Shown here in pieces: positions 37,054-45,945 of a DNA stretch of 64,000 nt (position 1 is its first letter; each line of letters begins with the position of its first letter). The stretch comes from Nostoc sp. FACHB-973 (lineage in GTDB: Bacteria; Cyanobacteriota; Cyanobacteriia; Cyanobacteriales; Nostocaceae): NCBI RefSeq assembly GCF_014698115.1, contig NZ_JACJSJ010000009.1, positions 62,001 to 126,000 on the forward strand, given 5' to 3'. The notes under the pieces are model-generated. The model was not told the DNA's origin. It saw nothing but the letters and a program-made list of their open reading frames with translations, and searched no databases. Made by a program: the position numbers and the translations under genes.

Positions 37054-37127
37054 TTATAAGTGCGTAGCCTCTCGTAGAGAAGCCCATCGAACGCGAGTGC
37101 GTCTCGTAGAGAAGATATCGCAATAGT
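37054..37127. repeat. CTCTCGTAGAGAAG palindromic repeat
   Basis: Two copies of TCTCGTAGAGAAG with intervening GCGAGTGCG form short palindromes between the convergent Uma2 genes. Confidence 0.65.
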
Positions 37128-37787
37128 TTAAATTATATCTGGATCGATATTTAACTCTCGCAATTTTGCTGCCAAACGTTCTGCCCTTTCTTCAGGTGTT
37201 GGTACTAGTTGTCCATCTCGTGTAAAAAACCGCAATAGTCCCTGATAAACTCCCAAATATAACCCTAGCTGCTGACTCCACAAATATCCTTGTTCACTTG
37301 CTTGTAGCGGTTGATATTCTCCATCTACTAAATGAAATCCTGCAAATTCTTGTGTGTAAGGGTCGAACCAAAAATAATCGGGTGTCCGGAAAGTATCTTG
37401 ATAAATTTCCTTTTTTAAACCTCTGTCTGTATTTGCTGTTGAGTCAGACAAAATTTCGAGAATTACATTGGGATATTTGCCATCTTCTTCCCAGACTACC
37501 CAGCTTTTGCGGGTTTTGCGTTCACATCCCAGCACTACAAAAAAGTCTGGCCCTCGGAAGTATTCTGATTTGCGTTGGCGTGGACTGTAGTAGATAGTTA
37601 GATTTCCCGCTGCGTAGAAATCATTTCTATCTCGCCACAGCCATTCCAGACATGTTAAAAGTAAGATTATTTGTCGTAGATGCAGTTCGCTTTCCAAGGG
37701 AGGTTCATCACTAAATAAATCACCAGGGGGAAATATAACATCTTGGCAGATGCCTTGTTGAGATTCTAATTCTTGAGTTATGGTCAT
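37128..37787 (-). CDS. Uma2 family (DUF820) putative endonuclease
   Basis: A 219-residue Uma2 protein of a different subgroup from its neighbour. Visible motifs are 'YYSPRQRKSEYFRGPDFFVV', 'KYPNVILEILSDSTANTDRG' and 'TPDYFWFDPYTQEFAGF'. The C-terminus 'ERAERLAAKLRELNIDPDII' is the coiled-coil tail found in many cyanobacterial members, and a detached copy of this tail occurs at 55818. The nuclease activity is a family prediction. Confidence 0.88.
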   Translation of the reverse strand: MTITQELESQQGICQDVIFPPGDLFSDEPPLESELHLRQIILLLTCLEWLWRDRNDFYAAGNLTIYYSPRQRKSEYFRGPDFFVVLGCERKTRKSWVVWEEDGKYPNVILEILSDSTANTDRGLKKEIYQDTFRTPDYFWFDPYTQEFAGFHLVDGEYQPLQASEQGYLWSQQLGLYLGVYQGLLRFFTRDGQLVPTPEERAERLAAKLRELNIDPDII

Positions 37788-37869
37788 AGAATGGATAGGG
37801 CATCAATTTATAGGTTTATTTTAGCAGGGTTGTAGTTGGCGATCGCGTAGTGTACCGTATTACCTATTT

Positions 37870-38232
37870 TTAGGGTAATGGTAAATAAACTATTCTGTCT
37901 TGATATTCATCGTCTTCTGATGCCAAAGCAACTATTATGAGTTCTTCTATATTTTCACCAATACTTAAATTTGGATTTAAGATGAAAATTCCTGGTACGT
38001 GACGATTAACAGCAATATGGTCAGCTAAATGTACTGGCATAGAAGTTCGGTTATTTGTCACTAATATGAAATTATTATCCTCACACCAACACAGAATTTC
38101 TGGATCGAGTGTACTTTTTGGTGAAGTTCCTGATTCTCCTACCACTTTGATCGCAATATCAGGTTCTCGTAGTCTAATTTGATTTGGATATATAGGATTG
38201 ACATTTTCATCAATCAGATATTGCAGTGTCAT
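37870..38232 (-). CDS. DUF5615 PIN-like toxin of a type II toxin-antitoxin pair
   Basis: A 120-residue protein with a reduced PIN-like fold: 'YLIDENVNPIYPNQIRLREP' at the N-terminus with the acidic D-E pair, 'DPEILCWCEDNNFILVTNNR' in the middle, and 'GIFILNP' after it. DUF5615 proteins are predicted ribonuclease toxins. Its ATG overlaps the stop of the DUF433 gene (ATGA), the usual antitoxin-first arrangement. The acidic residues of the second PIN motif are partly replaced by N/R ('TNNRTS'), which is normal in this family. Confidence 0.85.
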   Translation of the reverse strand: MTLQYLIDENVNPIYPNQIRLREPDIAIKVVGESGTSPKSTLDPEILCWCEDNNFILVTNNRTSMPVHLADHIAVNRHVPGIFILNPNLSIGENIEELIIVALASEDDEYQDRIVYLPLP

Positions 38233-38567
38233 GCTTGCTGTTTAGCTTGTCTTGTAATTCGGAGTTGACGCAGTTTTTCTGACACTGGTGGGGGATTCAG
38301 TCTCTGTTGTTCTCGCATTCTATGACCGTGTTCTATCCAGTTTTTTATGTAAGCACTGATAGTTTCTTTGTTTTGCAGATAATAAAGAATGGTCGCATAA
38401 ACTTGCTCTAAAGATATTGTTTGATAGATTTGGGCAATTTCTTCTGGAGAACGTCCACAATCAATGTATTCATAAAGAATTGTTTCAATCCCAATTCTTG
38501 AGTCTTTGAGTCTAATGTCTTCAGAAGAAAGAAAGTTGAAATACTCTGTGAGATGTTTGGTAGACAT
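38229..38567 (-). CDS. DUF433 antitoxin
   Basis: A 112-residue protein with the DUF433 winged-helix-like domain: 'EDIRLKDSRIGIETILYEYI' followed by 'GRSPEEIAQIYQTISLEQVY' and 'ATILYYLQNKETISAYI'. The basic C-terminus ('EKLRQLRITRQAKQ') probably contacts the toxin. Overlap by 4 bp with the downstream DUF5615 gene supports one operon, normally autoregulated by the DNA-binding antitoxin. Confidence 0.87.
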   Translation of the reverse strand: MSTKHLTEYFNFLSSEDIRLKDSRIGIETILYEYIDCGRSPEEIAQIYQTISLEQVYATILYYLQNKETISAYIKNWIEHGHRMREQQRLNPPPVSEKLRQLRITRQAKQQA

Positions 38568-38685
38568 AGATTAACCTATATTCATTTGTTTATTATGGTA
38601 ATCTTCTTTTGAAAGCGATCGCCCTACATTAACGCTTTGCAAAAAAAAAGGCGATCGCATTCTCAGCTAGCTAAAAAACACTGAT

Positions 38686-40650
38686 TTATGGCTTGATCAA
38701 ATTTTGCTGAAATTTACGATATTTAGCAATTAATATACGTTGTTTTAAGGGTAAATAAGACAACATAGTTGCTAAAGGTAGTCCAGTGAATGCCAATGCT
38801 AACAAAATATATTGGTTAAAAAGTCCTACTTTCCAGCCAATTCCGAGACTAATTCCTACTCCTGCTGTAAGTAGTAAGACTAGAGTAGTAAATATACCTT
38901 CTATGATTACTTCTTTAGCAAAAATTAAAGCTATTGAAGTAATTATAGCTACAACAATCGGTTCAACAATCAGAACCAAAAAAGGGTAAGCTTCATTGAA
39001 TAGAATTATGCTCACAGCTATCAAACAATTCCCAATCACAGAACCAACCAAAGCACCTGCTAAAGAGCCTAATACAGTAATAGTTGCGCTTTGTACCTTA
39101 ATTTTCCAAGACGTGTTTCCCCAGCCTTGTAAATACTCACTCCACCAACCACCAATCCAAGGACCAGCTAATAATCCTCCTATAGTCAGCACAAGCATCG
39201 CAACAGCTCCAACTAAATCATTAAAAACCCCGCCCTTGAATAAAACTGCTACTACAACATAAGTAATAAATCCAAAACCACCAGTCATCCAACCTGCTGC
39301 GGAACCTGCCACAGATGCAGACCCAGTAATAAACCCAACTAAACACCCAAATACTGTTGCACCAAGCAAAGCAGGGTAAGCATCGTACCACCCAGTGTTA
39401 ATAGCAGTTACATTTAAAAAGTATAAAACTATAGGAAAAACTGCAAAAATGAGAAAAACACCCATCATTTCTATATATGGCAGTTCTCGCTTTTCAATTG
39501 ATAAAGTAGCTGTCTGTACCTTCACAGTTAAAGTGCGAGTCTGTGGATAAGCATTACTATGCAATATAAGTTGGCGTTTATACTGCTTATCCGCCATTAA
39601 TTTACTCGTATCTATCTGAACCTGACACCGAATATCATTCCCAGTAAACTCAGCAGGTGTCACCGAAATCCAAGCATGATAATCTGGTGTATGCGGTGGA
39701 TCATTATTATGTGGTTCAACTTCCCATCTAGCTTCTAGCAAAGTGTCTTGAATAGGATTTTCAACTGTGATGCTTTGCGTTAGCTTTTGCCCCAGTCGGT
39801 TCGCTTTAAATTCCAGCACTGTTTGACTAAAATCAACTACCGCTACACGAATAACATCAAGTGGCTTTAGTGCTTCTAAAGCTGATTTTGCATTAGCAAA
39901 ACGGTTTTTCTGTAGCGGTTGTACCATCTTTTCCAACCAATCTAGAAACCGTAGACTTAACTGAGGTAGAAGATGGTGAAACTTAATTAAATATGGATCA
40001 TCTTGATCTTGCAATTGATATATTTTGGTTGATTTGATTCCTGTTAGTAAGCAAATCAAGGTTGCACCCAAAGCATACAAATCTGTAGCGTCTGTCGGTT
40101 TAAACATTTGCTCTGGTGGGATAAAGCCAGGAGTACCTCTAAATACACTACTTGCTGCAACTTCCTGGCTGCCAACACGAGCAAAACCAAAGTCAATTAT
40201 ATAGACGTTGAGTTGCTCATCTACCAAAATATTTTCCGGTTTAATATCTCGATGAATTATTGGCGGAATGCAATTTTGCAGATATACAAGAATTTCTAAA
40301 GCTTTAACTGCAATTTGTTTAATTTCCTCTGGTGCAAAGCTGTGAGTTTCTACTAAAGATGGGGCATTGATATATTCTTGAACTAGACAAAAGCCATCAG
40401 GTCGCTCAAAAGAATTGACATAGTGGGGAATACCAGGATGATTAAGTTCCTGTAAAAATTGAATTTCTTTTTCGTAAGCCTTGAACCCTGACCAACTAGA
40501 ACCAGCTTGAGCAAAGCAAAACTGTTTCACTACCACCTGTTCCCCAGTATCAACTTTTGATGCTAGCCAAGTAATTCTTCCTCCTTCCCGATTACGTCCC
40601 AATTCTCGCAAAATTTGATAGCCGTCTTCATTGAAATCTGGATAGCTCAT
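38686..40650 (-). CDS. membrane-anchored serine/threonine protein kinase
   Basis: A 654-residue Hanks-type kinase. The kinase domain (about 10-270) contains 'VVVKQFCFAQAG' with the ATP lysine, 'IIHRDIKPENILV' near 135 and 'IIDFGFARVG' near 152. Residues about 270-390 form a beta-rich segment ('FSQTVLEFKANRLGQKLTQS', 'WISVTPAEFTGNDIRCQVQI') like an Ig-type or related fold. About 395-640 holds eight or so hydrophobic helices, rich in glycine ('AGSAAGWMTGGFGFITYVVV'). The membrane part may be a sensor or anchor. Substrates are unknown. Confidence 0.9.
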   Translation of the reverse strand: MSYPDFNEDGYQILRELGRNREGGRITWLASKVDTGEQVVVKQFCFAQAGSSWSGFKAYEKEIQFLQELNHPGIPHYVNSFERPDGFCLVQEYINAPSLVETHSFAPEEIKQIAVKALEILVYLQNCIPPIIHRDIKPENILVDEQLNVYIIDFGFARVGSQEVAASSVFRGTPGFIPPEQMFKPTDATDLYALGATLICLLTGIKSTKIYQLQDQDDPYLIKFHHLLPQLSLRFLDWLEKMVQPLQKNRFANAKSALEALKPLDVIRVAVVDFSQTVLEFKANRLGQKLTQSITVENPIQDTLLEARWEVEPHNNDPPHTPDYHAWISVTPAEFTGNDIRCQVQIDTSKLMADKQYKRQLILHSNAYPQTRTLTVKVQTATLSIEKRELPYIEMMGVFLIFAVFPIVLYFLNVTAINTGWYDAYPALLGATVFGCLVGFITGSASVAGSAAGWMTGGFGFITYVVVAVLFKGGVFNDLVGAVAMLVLTIGGLLAGPWIGGWWSEYLQGWGNTSWKIKVQSATITVLGSLAGALVGSVIGNCLIAVSIILFNEAYPFLVLIVEPIVVAIITSIALIFAKEVIIEGIFTTLVLLLTAGVGISLGIGWKVGLFNQYILLALAFTGLPLATMLSYLPLKQRILIAKYRKFQQNLIKP

Positions 40651-40982
40651 AGTTCATGGGCAACAGTAGGATATGCTAAATTTGCTATGTATTACGCAAT
40701 TACACTTAAGTTAGCAAGGGTAAATCAATTAATCAACGTTTTTAACAATAGTTATAGGTGCAGGATATTGCCTCTGCGGTTAAAAATCTTTATTAACCAC
40801 AGAGGCGCAGAGGGCACAGTGAAGAAAAAAGCGTGGACGCTTTGCGGCTTGTCGTCAGACATCGCCTCCTATTTTCTGAAATTGCTTTGTGCTAGACTGT
40901 AGTCAACATCAAACCTCATCACAACTCCAACGAGATAGCACCAATGAAGTAGTACCAAACACCTGTTGCACCAAAGCAACAA
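40651..40982. other. non-coding region with AACCACAGAGG repeat
   Basis: An inverted repeat, CCTCTGCGGTTAA with TTAACCACAGAGG at about 40770-40806, continues into GCGCAGAGGGCACAG, a dispersed cyanobacterial repeat. A perfect hairpin, TGTTGC/GCAACA, covers 40964-40981. Confidence 0.55.
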
Positions 40983-41009
40983 ATGTCAACGAAGAATAAA
41001 CGCAACTAG
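40983..41009 (+). promoter_or_regulatory. possible leader-peptide ORF upstream of the ABC-F gene
   Basis: An 8-codon frame (MSTKNKRN, stop TAG) lies directly after the TGTTGC/GCAACA hairpin and 64 bp before a terminator-like hairpin. Short ORFs like this control ABC-F resistance genes by ribosome-dependent attenuation. No good ribosome-binding site is visible, so support is weak. Confidence 0.25.
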
Positions 41010-41072
41010 TTTGACAGGGTTACTTCACATAGTCATGCACTAAAGATATTGTCATCACTCGTATCTCCATCA

Positions 41073-41107
41073 AACCGCTTGTTAAGTGTCAGCGGTTGAG
41101 TTTTTTT
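41073..41107 (+). terminator. intrinsic terminator/attenuator before the ABC-F gene
   Basis: Perfect arms AACCGCT (41073-41079) and AGCGGTT (41091-41097) are followed by GAG and seven T residues. No gene precedes it on the plus strand, so it is best read as a leader attenuator for the ABC-F gene that begins about 70 bp later. Confidence 0.65.
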
Positions 41108-41174
41108 GTGTCTCATCTACCCGAAATCGTTGTAAACACGTGGGTGGAAGTTTGCGAATTGAGGTTTGAAAATA

Positions 41175-42812
41175 ATGCAGAAAAAATCAATATTATTAGC
41201 TGAGAATTTAGCCTATGAACTCAGCTTGGAAAGAACTTTGTTTCAAAAAGTTCAGGTGAGTATTGAAGCAGGCGATTCCATCGCTTTAGTCGGTAGCAAT
41301 GGTGTAGGAAAATCAACCCTACTTAAAATTATTGCAGGACAAATCACACCCAGCACAGGTTCAGTTTCACGTCATGGTGTTGTTTACTATTTGCCCCAAA
41401 TCAGCACTATCAGAGAAGAAATAAAATCAGAGACAATACTCAATTTTTTGATTTATATCTCCGATGAATGGTGGAAAATTGAGGAAATTTTGCAGACACA
41501 ATTCAATACAAATCTTGACCTTTATCTACCAATTACAAACTTGAGTGGTGGAGAATTGACAAAACTATTTCTAGCGATTGGTTTGGCTCAAGAACCAAAC
41601 TTGTGGTTGCTGGATGAGCCAACTAATCACATGGATTTGCAAGCTTTAGAAAGCTTAAAAGAGTTTCTTTTAAATTTCACTGGCGCGTATGTAATTGTCT
41701 CGCACAAACCTTTTTTCTTAGACCAAGTAACATCTGTGACGTGGGAACTTACACCTGTTGGTTTGAAAGTATATGGAGGAAACTTTTCTCATTATCGAGA
41801 ACAGAAAGAAATCGAGTTAGATGCAGCATGGCGATCGCACGAAGTCGCCAGAAAGGAACTCAAACGCACTCAGGCTGCGGCTATGCAAGAACAACAGCGT
41901 GCAGCCCAAGCTCAGCGCAATGGTCGTGCAAAGCTTCTGAATGGCAGTATCGACAGGATGGCAGCCGGAGCGATGAAAAGAAAAGCTGAAATATCAGCCG
42001 GAACTGCGAAAAATAAACATGAAGCAGCAGTAGCTAGAGCTAATCAAAAAGTTGCAGATACGAAGGTGAAAACAACAAAAGTCACAAGTATCCAGCTAGA
42101 AGAAAAAAGCCAAAAGCGCAAAAATCTAATTGATATTCAAGGTGCGAATCTAAGGGTATCAGAACGGGTACTTTTACACAACATTCAATTGCATGTTTCT
42201 TCTGGCGATCGCATTGCCATTGTCGGCGCTAATGGTTCCGGTAAATCGACTTTGGTAAAAGCAATTTTGGGAATGGAAAACCAAACAGCAGTTTTAGAAT
42301 CAGGTGACGTTTTGCTTGCACCAGCGATGAAAGCTATATATCTCGATCAAACCTATGAATTAGTAAATCGCCAATACACAATTCTGGAAAATATGCAAGC
42401 AGCTAATCCGAATCTCAACTATCAGCTTTTACGCCAACAACTGGGACATTTTTTGTTTAAATACGATGAGGTTAATAAAAGCGCATCTGTACTCAGTGGT
42501 GGAGAGTTGGCAAGATTGGCGTAGGCGTAGCCCGCCGCAGGCATCGCTATGATTAGTATCTCTGAAATTGACCTGCTAATCCTTGATGAACCAACTAATA
42601 ACTTAGATATTGAAACCCTCGAACAAATGGTAGTAGGTATCAATGACTATCAAGGAGCTATTTGGGTAATTTCCCACGATCTAGATTTCCTCAGCCGGAT
42701 TAATATTACTCAAAGTTTCAAATTCAAAGACCAAGGGTTACAAATGACAACCTATTTACCTAGTACACCAGAGCAATATTATCAAGAATTACTCCTATGT
42801 AATGATGAGTGA
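41175..42812 (+). pseudogene. ABC-F ATPase gene split by a 21-bp insertion with two stop codons
   Basis: The gene would encode a cytosolic ABC-F protein, which acts on the ribosome, some members protecting it from antibiotics. The first part (41175-42524, TTG alternative at 41166) has NBD1 ('ALVGSNGVGKSTLLKIIAG', 'LSGGELTKLFLA', 'LWLLDEPTNHMDL'), a basic linker, and NBD2 up to its signature 'LSGGELARLA'. Then in-frame TAG GCG TAG intervenes at 42522-42530. The frame resumes with ATG 42549 and encodes the Walker B 'DLLILDEPTNNLD' and the switch His ('VISHDLDF') to 42812. Removing the 21 bp 42522-42542 restores a continuous frame. As it stands NBD2 cannot fold from one chain, so loss of function is likely unless readthrough or reinitiation works. 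Confidence 0.88.
42522..42542. repeat. 21-bp GCGTAGCC-type insertion in the ABC-F gene
   Basis: The inserted sequence TAGGCGTAGCCCGCCGCAGG plus C sits between GCG and ATCGC; excision recreates the HIP1 octamer GCGATCGC. Its GGCGTAGCC core is the complement of the GGCTACGCC in the STAND gene. Confidence 0.75.
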
Positions 42813-43016
42813 TATTTGTGTTATTGAGTCATTAGACCTGTGTTCAGGCTGAACTTCAGTAATAGCTGGTTTATTTTGTATTGCTTGCAACTATGATCTT
42901 CGGATTGCACTGAGTATTGTCCGTCATCTGCAACTTAAATCTCAAGCTATACAACAGAAGCCGCAAAGCATACAGGCAAGTTATAATTCTTTTGCGGATG
43001 AACGTAACAAAAATTT

Positions 43017-43343
43017 ATGAGTAACCCCCTTGTGCAAGCCTTTTTTGTAGGCAGAGCGGTAGCTGAAGTAGTTAACGAGCGCTTAGAAGTCGCCTTGACC
43101 GATGCTTTGAGTGAACTGGGCAAATTTGATGCTGAAGCTAGAGAGCAGTTGCGCCAGTTTACAGAAGAAGTCCTAGAGCGGGCAAATCGAGCAGCAGAAG
43201 CTGCTAATACTGGGCAAGCCAGCACAAGCACTAGGCAACCTGGTTCAGAGCCAACAGACGTGCAAGCAGAGATTGATGAATTGCGAGCAGAAATTGCCCT
43301 ATTGCGAACGGAATTGCAACACTATCGCAGAACTTCTGCATAA
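43017..43343 (+). CDS. conserved cyanobacterial protein (DUF6825-like)
   Basis: A 108-residue protein. The N-terminal 65 residues ('[20 protein letters not shown]', '[20 protein letters not shown]') are helical and alanine/glutamate-rich. A Ser/Thr/Pro-rich linker follows, then a short coiled coil ('[20 protein letters not shown]'). I recall this family as DUF6825, shared with plastids, but have not verified it. No signal peptide or membrane helix is present. Function is unknown. Confidence 0.7.
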   Translation: MSNPLVQAFFVGRAVAEVVNERLEVALTDALSELGKFDAEAREQLRQFTEEVLERANRAAEAANTGQASTSTRQPGSEPTDVQAEIDELRAEIALLRTELQHYRRTSA

Positions 43344-43349
43344 ATAAAT

Positions 43350-43406
43350 CTAGTCATTGGTCATTGGTCACTAGTCTTATGCAAAGGACAACTGACAAAT
43401 GACAAT
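43350..43406. repeat. CATTGGTCATTGGTCA / AAAGGACAACTGACAAATGA repeat
   Basis: A copy of the dispersed CATTGGT...AGGACAAATGACNAATGAC family fills the gap before the ABC1-kinase gene. Other copies are at 32180-32219, 45900-45945 and 58038-58105. Confidence 0.7.
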
Positions 43407-45149
43407 TTGAGTGTCTTTAATCTTGCGGATAATTCGGTTGCAAACCAACGGTACATGGAACATATGGAACAAGGTTATTCGGATAAGGCATACCGTTGGA
43501 ATCGGGAAAAATACTCTAGCAGACGGCGTTTTGTGGACATTTGGTCTTTCGTTTTGACCTTATTGTTCAGACTTTGGCTATACAACAAATCTTGGAGTTA
43601 TACGGGTGGTGTAACTGAAGCCAAGCAAACTGCAAGACGCAAAACCCAAGCGCTTTGGATTCGCAATACCCTGCTGGACTTAGGCCCAACCTTCATCAAA
43701 GTTGGGCAATTGTTTTCTACCCGCGCTGATATATTCCCTGTTGAATATGTAGGAGAACTAGCAAAGTTACAAGACAAAGTACCAGCATTTAGCTATGAAC
43801 AAGTAGAAGCAATTATTGAACAAGAACTAGGCAAGAAAATTCCTGAACTATTCCAAAATTTTGAACCTATTCCTTTAGCTGCTGCTAGCTTGGGGCAAGT
43901 ACACAAAGCTGTGCTGCATACTGGAGAAGCAGTTGTAATTAAGGTGCAACGCCCAGGATTAAAGAAGTTATTTGAAATAGATTTACAAATTCTCAAGGGA
44001 ATTACCCGCTATTTTCAAAATCATCCTAAATGGGGAAAGGGGCGAGATTGGCTCGGTATTTATGAAGAATGTTGTCGCATTCTTTGGGAAGAAATTGATT
44101 ATCTCAATGAAGGTCGTAACGCTGATACTTTCCGCCGTAACTTTCGCGGCTACGATTGGGTAAAAGTCCCAAAAGTTTACTGGCGTTACACTACCTCCCG
44201 TGTGCTGACCTTAGAATATGTCCCTGGAATTAAAATTAGCCAATACGAAGCTTTGGAAGCAGCGGGTTTAGATCGAAAAACCATTGCTCGTCAAGGCGCT
44301 CAAGCCTATTTGCTACAGTTACTCAATAGTGGCTTTTTCCACGCTGACCCCCACCCAGGCAATATTGCCATCAGTCCTGATGGTGCTTTGATATTCTACG
44401 ATTTCGGAATGATGGGACGAATTAAGTCCAACATTCGTGAAGGATTGATGGAAACGCTGTTTGGCATTGCCCAAAAAGACGGCGATCGCGTTGTCCAGTC
44501 CCTCATCGATTTAGGTGCGATCGCCCCAGTCGATGATATGGGCCCAGTGCGGCGTTCCGTCCAGTACATGCTGGACAATTTCATGGATAAGCCCTTTGAA
44601 AACCAATCAGTAGCGTCAATTAGTGATGATCTTTACGAAATAGCTTATAATCAACCATTTAGATTTCCAGCAACTTTCACTTTTGTGATGCGAGCATTTT
44701 CTACCCTAGAGGGGGTAGGCAAAGGCTTAGATCCAGAGTTTAACTTTATGGAAGTTGCCAAACCCTATGCAATGCAGCTTATGACCGATATGAATGGTTC
44801 TGAAGGGAATAGCTTTCTTAATGAATTGAGTCGTCAAGCAGCTCAAGTAAGTAGTACCGCGTTGGGTCTACCACGTAGGTTGGAGGATACCCTAGAAAAG
44901 TTAGAACGGGGAGACATGCGCCTGCGCGTTCGGTCTATAGAAACTGAACGTTTGTTGCGACGCCAAAGTAATATTCAGCTCTCAATGAGCTATGCTCTGT
45001 TAATTAGTGGTTTCACGCTTTCAGCTACTATTCTAGTAGTTATGAATCGTGTATGGTTGGCACTGCTGCCCACTTTAATTGCAGTAGGGATTTCAGTGAT
45101 TCTGATCCGACTACTTCTACGTCTCGACCGTTATGACCGTATGTATTAA
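43407..45149 (+). CDS. ABC1/AarF/UbiB family atypical kinase
   Basis: A 580-residue protein of the ABC1 (UbiB) family, whose members act in quinone and membrane lipid metabolism in membranes. The characteristic motifs are 'TFIKVGQLFSTRADIFP' (KxGQ, about 95), 'AAASLGQVHKAVL' (A-rich loop), 'VVIKVQRP', 'FFHADPHPGNIA' and 'FYDFGMMG'. Two hydrophobic helices end the protein ('YALLISGFTLSATILVVM', 'VWLALLPTLIAVGISVILIR'). The start is TTG 43407 directly behind a repeat element; ATG 43455 is the alternative, 16 residues shorter. The PP2C gene begins 15 bp after its stop, so they are co-transcribed. Confidence 0.92.
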   Translation: MSVFNLADNSVANQRYMEHMEQGYSDKAYRWNREKYSSRRRFVDIWSFVLTLLFRLWLYNKSWSYTGGVTEAKQTARRKTQALWIRNTLLDLGPTFIKVGQLFSTRADIFPVEYVGELAKLQDKVPAFSYEQVEAIIEQELGKKIPELFQNFEPIPLAAASLGQVHKAVLHTGEAVVIKVQRPGLKKLFEIDLQILKGITRYFQNHPKWGKGRDWLGIYEECCRILWEEIDYLNEGRNADTFRRNFRGYDWVKVPKVYWRYTTSRVLTLEYVPGIKISQYEALEAAGLDRKTIARQGAQAYLLQLLNSGFFHADPHPGNIAISPDGALIFYDFGMMGRIKSNIREGLMETLFGIAQKDGDRVVQSLIDLGAIAPVDDMGPVRRSVQYMLDNFMDKPFENQSVASISDDLYEIAYNQPFRFPATFTFVMRAFSTLEGVGKGLDPEFNFMEVAKPYAMQLMTDMNGSEGNSFLNELSRQAAQVSSTALGLPRRLEDTLEKLERGDMRLRVRSIETERLLRRQSNIQLSMSYALLISGFTLSATILVVMNRVWLALLPTLIAVGISVILIRLLLRLDRYDRMY

Positions 45150-45164
45150 TTGTTGAAAAAATTT

Positions 45165-45902
45165 ATGAAAATTAATTTCACCGGTCTTAGCGATCCGGGA
45201 CTTATTCGTTCTAATAATCAGGATGCTTACTATATCGACCCAGAGGGACGATTTTTTGTAGTCGCTGATGGGATGGGTGGTCATGCGGGAGGAGAAGAAG
45301 CAAGTCGCATTGCCACTAGCGAAATTCAGGCATATTTGGTGGCAAATTGGGAATCTCCAAAGTCTTCCCAAGAATTGCTAGAGCAAGCTTTGTGGGATGC
45401 CAATCAAGCGATTTTGCAGGATCAGCAAAATCATCCCGAACGCGCCGATATGGGTACAACGGTTGTAGCGATAATTTTTCGCTCCCCAGAACCGCCTTGG
45501 TGCGCTCATGTTGGGGATTCCCGGCTGTATCGCTTCCGAGAATCACAATTAGAACAAGTAACGGAAGACCACACTTGGGTAGCACGGGCAATCAAAATCG
45601 GTGACATCACCCCGGATGAAGCACGGTTACATCCTTTCCGTCATGTATTATCGCGCTGTTTAGGGCGTGAAGACCTGCATCAGATTGATGTGCAACCACT
45701 AGATGTAAAAATTGGCGATCGCTTCCTGTTATGTAGCGATGGTCTCACAGAAGAACTTGTCGAGCAAAAGATTGCTAGCTGTCTGCAAGACACTCCTTGG
45801 CTGGATAAAGCCGCCATCTCCCTAGTTGAGGCTGCTAAGGAGCAAGGAGGGCACGATAACATTACCGTTGTCATCATCTCACTGGAAGAAAATAATCCCT
45901 AG
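45165..45902 (+). CDS. PP2C-type protein serine/threonine phosphatase
   Basis: A 245-residue phosphatase from ATG 45165; TTG at 45150 would add five residues. All PP2C metal and catalytic motifs are present: 'RSNNQDAYYIDPEGRFFVVA', 'DGMGGHAGGEEASRIA', 'MGTTVVAIIF', 'HVGDSRLYRFRE', 'LLCSDGLTEELVE' and 'GGHDNITVVIISLE'. It is the compact bacterial Stp/PstP type without regulatory domains. Such phosphatases oppose Hanks-type kinases and act on P-Ser/Thr regulators such as PII. It is in an operon with the ABC1-type kinase, and three Ser/Thr kinases lie within 25 kb. Confidence 0.94.
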   Translation: MKINFTGLSDPGLIRSNNQDAYYIDPEGRFFVVADGMGGHAGGEEASRIATSEIQAYLVANWESPKSSQELLEQALWDANQAILQDQQNHPERADMGTTVVAIIFRSPEPPWCAHVGDSRLYRFRESQLEQVTEDHTWVARAIKIGDITPDEARLHPFRHVLSRCLGREDLHQIDVQPLDVKIGDRFLLCSDGLTEELVEQKIASCLQDTPWLDKAAISLVEAAKEQGGHDNITVVIISLEENNP

Positions 45903-45945
45903 TCATTGGTTATTTGCAAAGGACAAATTACCAATAACTAATGAC
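45900..45945. repeat. AGTCATTGGTTATT / AATAACTAATGACA inverted repeat
   Basis: The left arm overlaps the stop of the PP2C gene. Arms of about 14 bp flank TGCAAAGGACAAATTACC. Confidence 0.7.
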
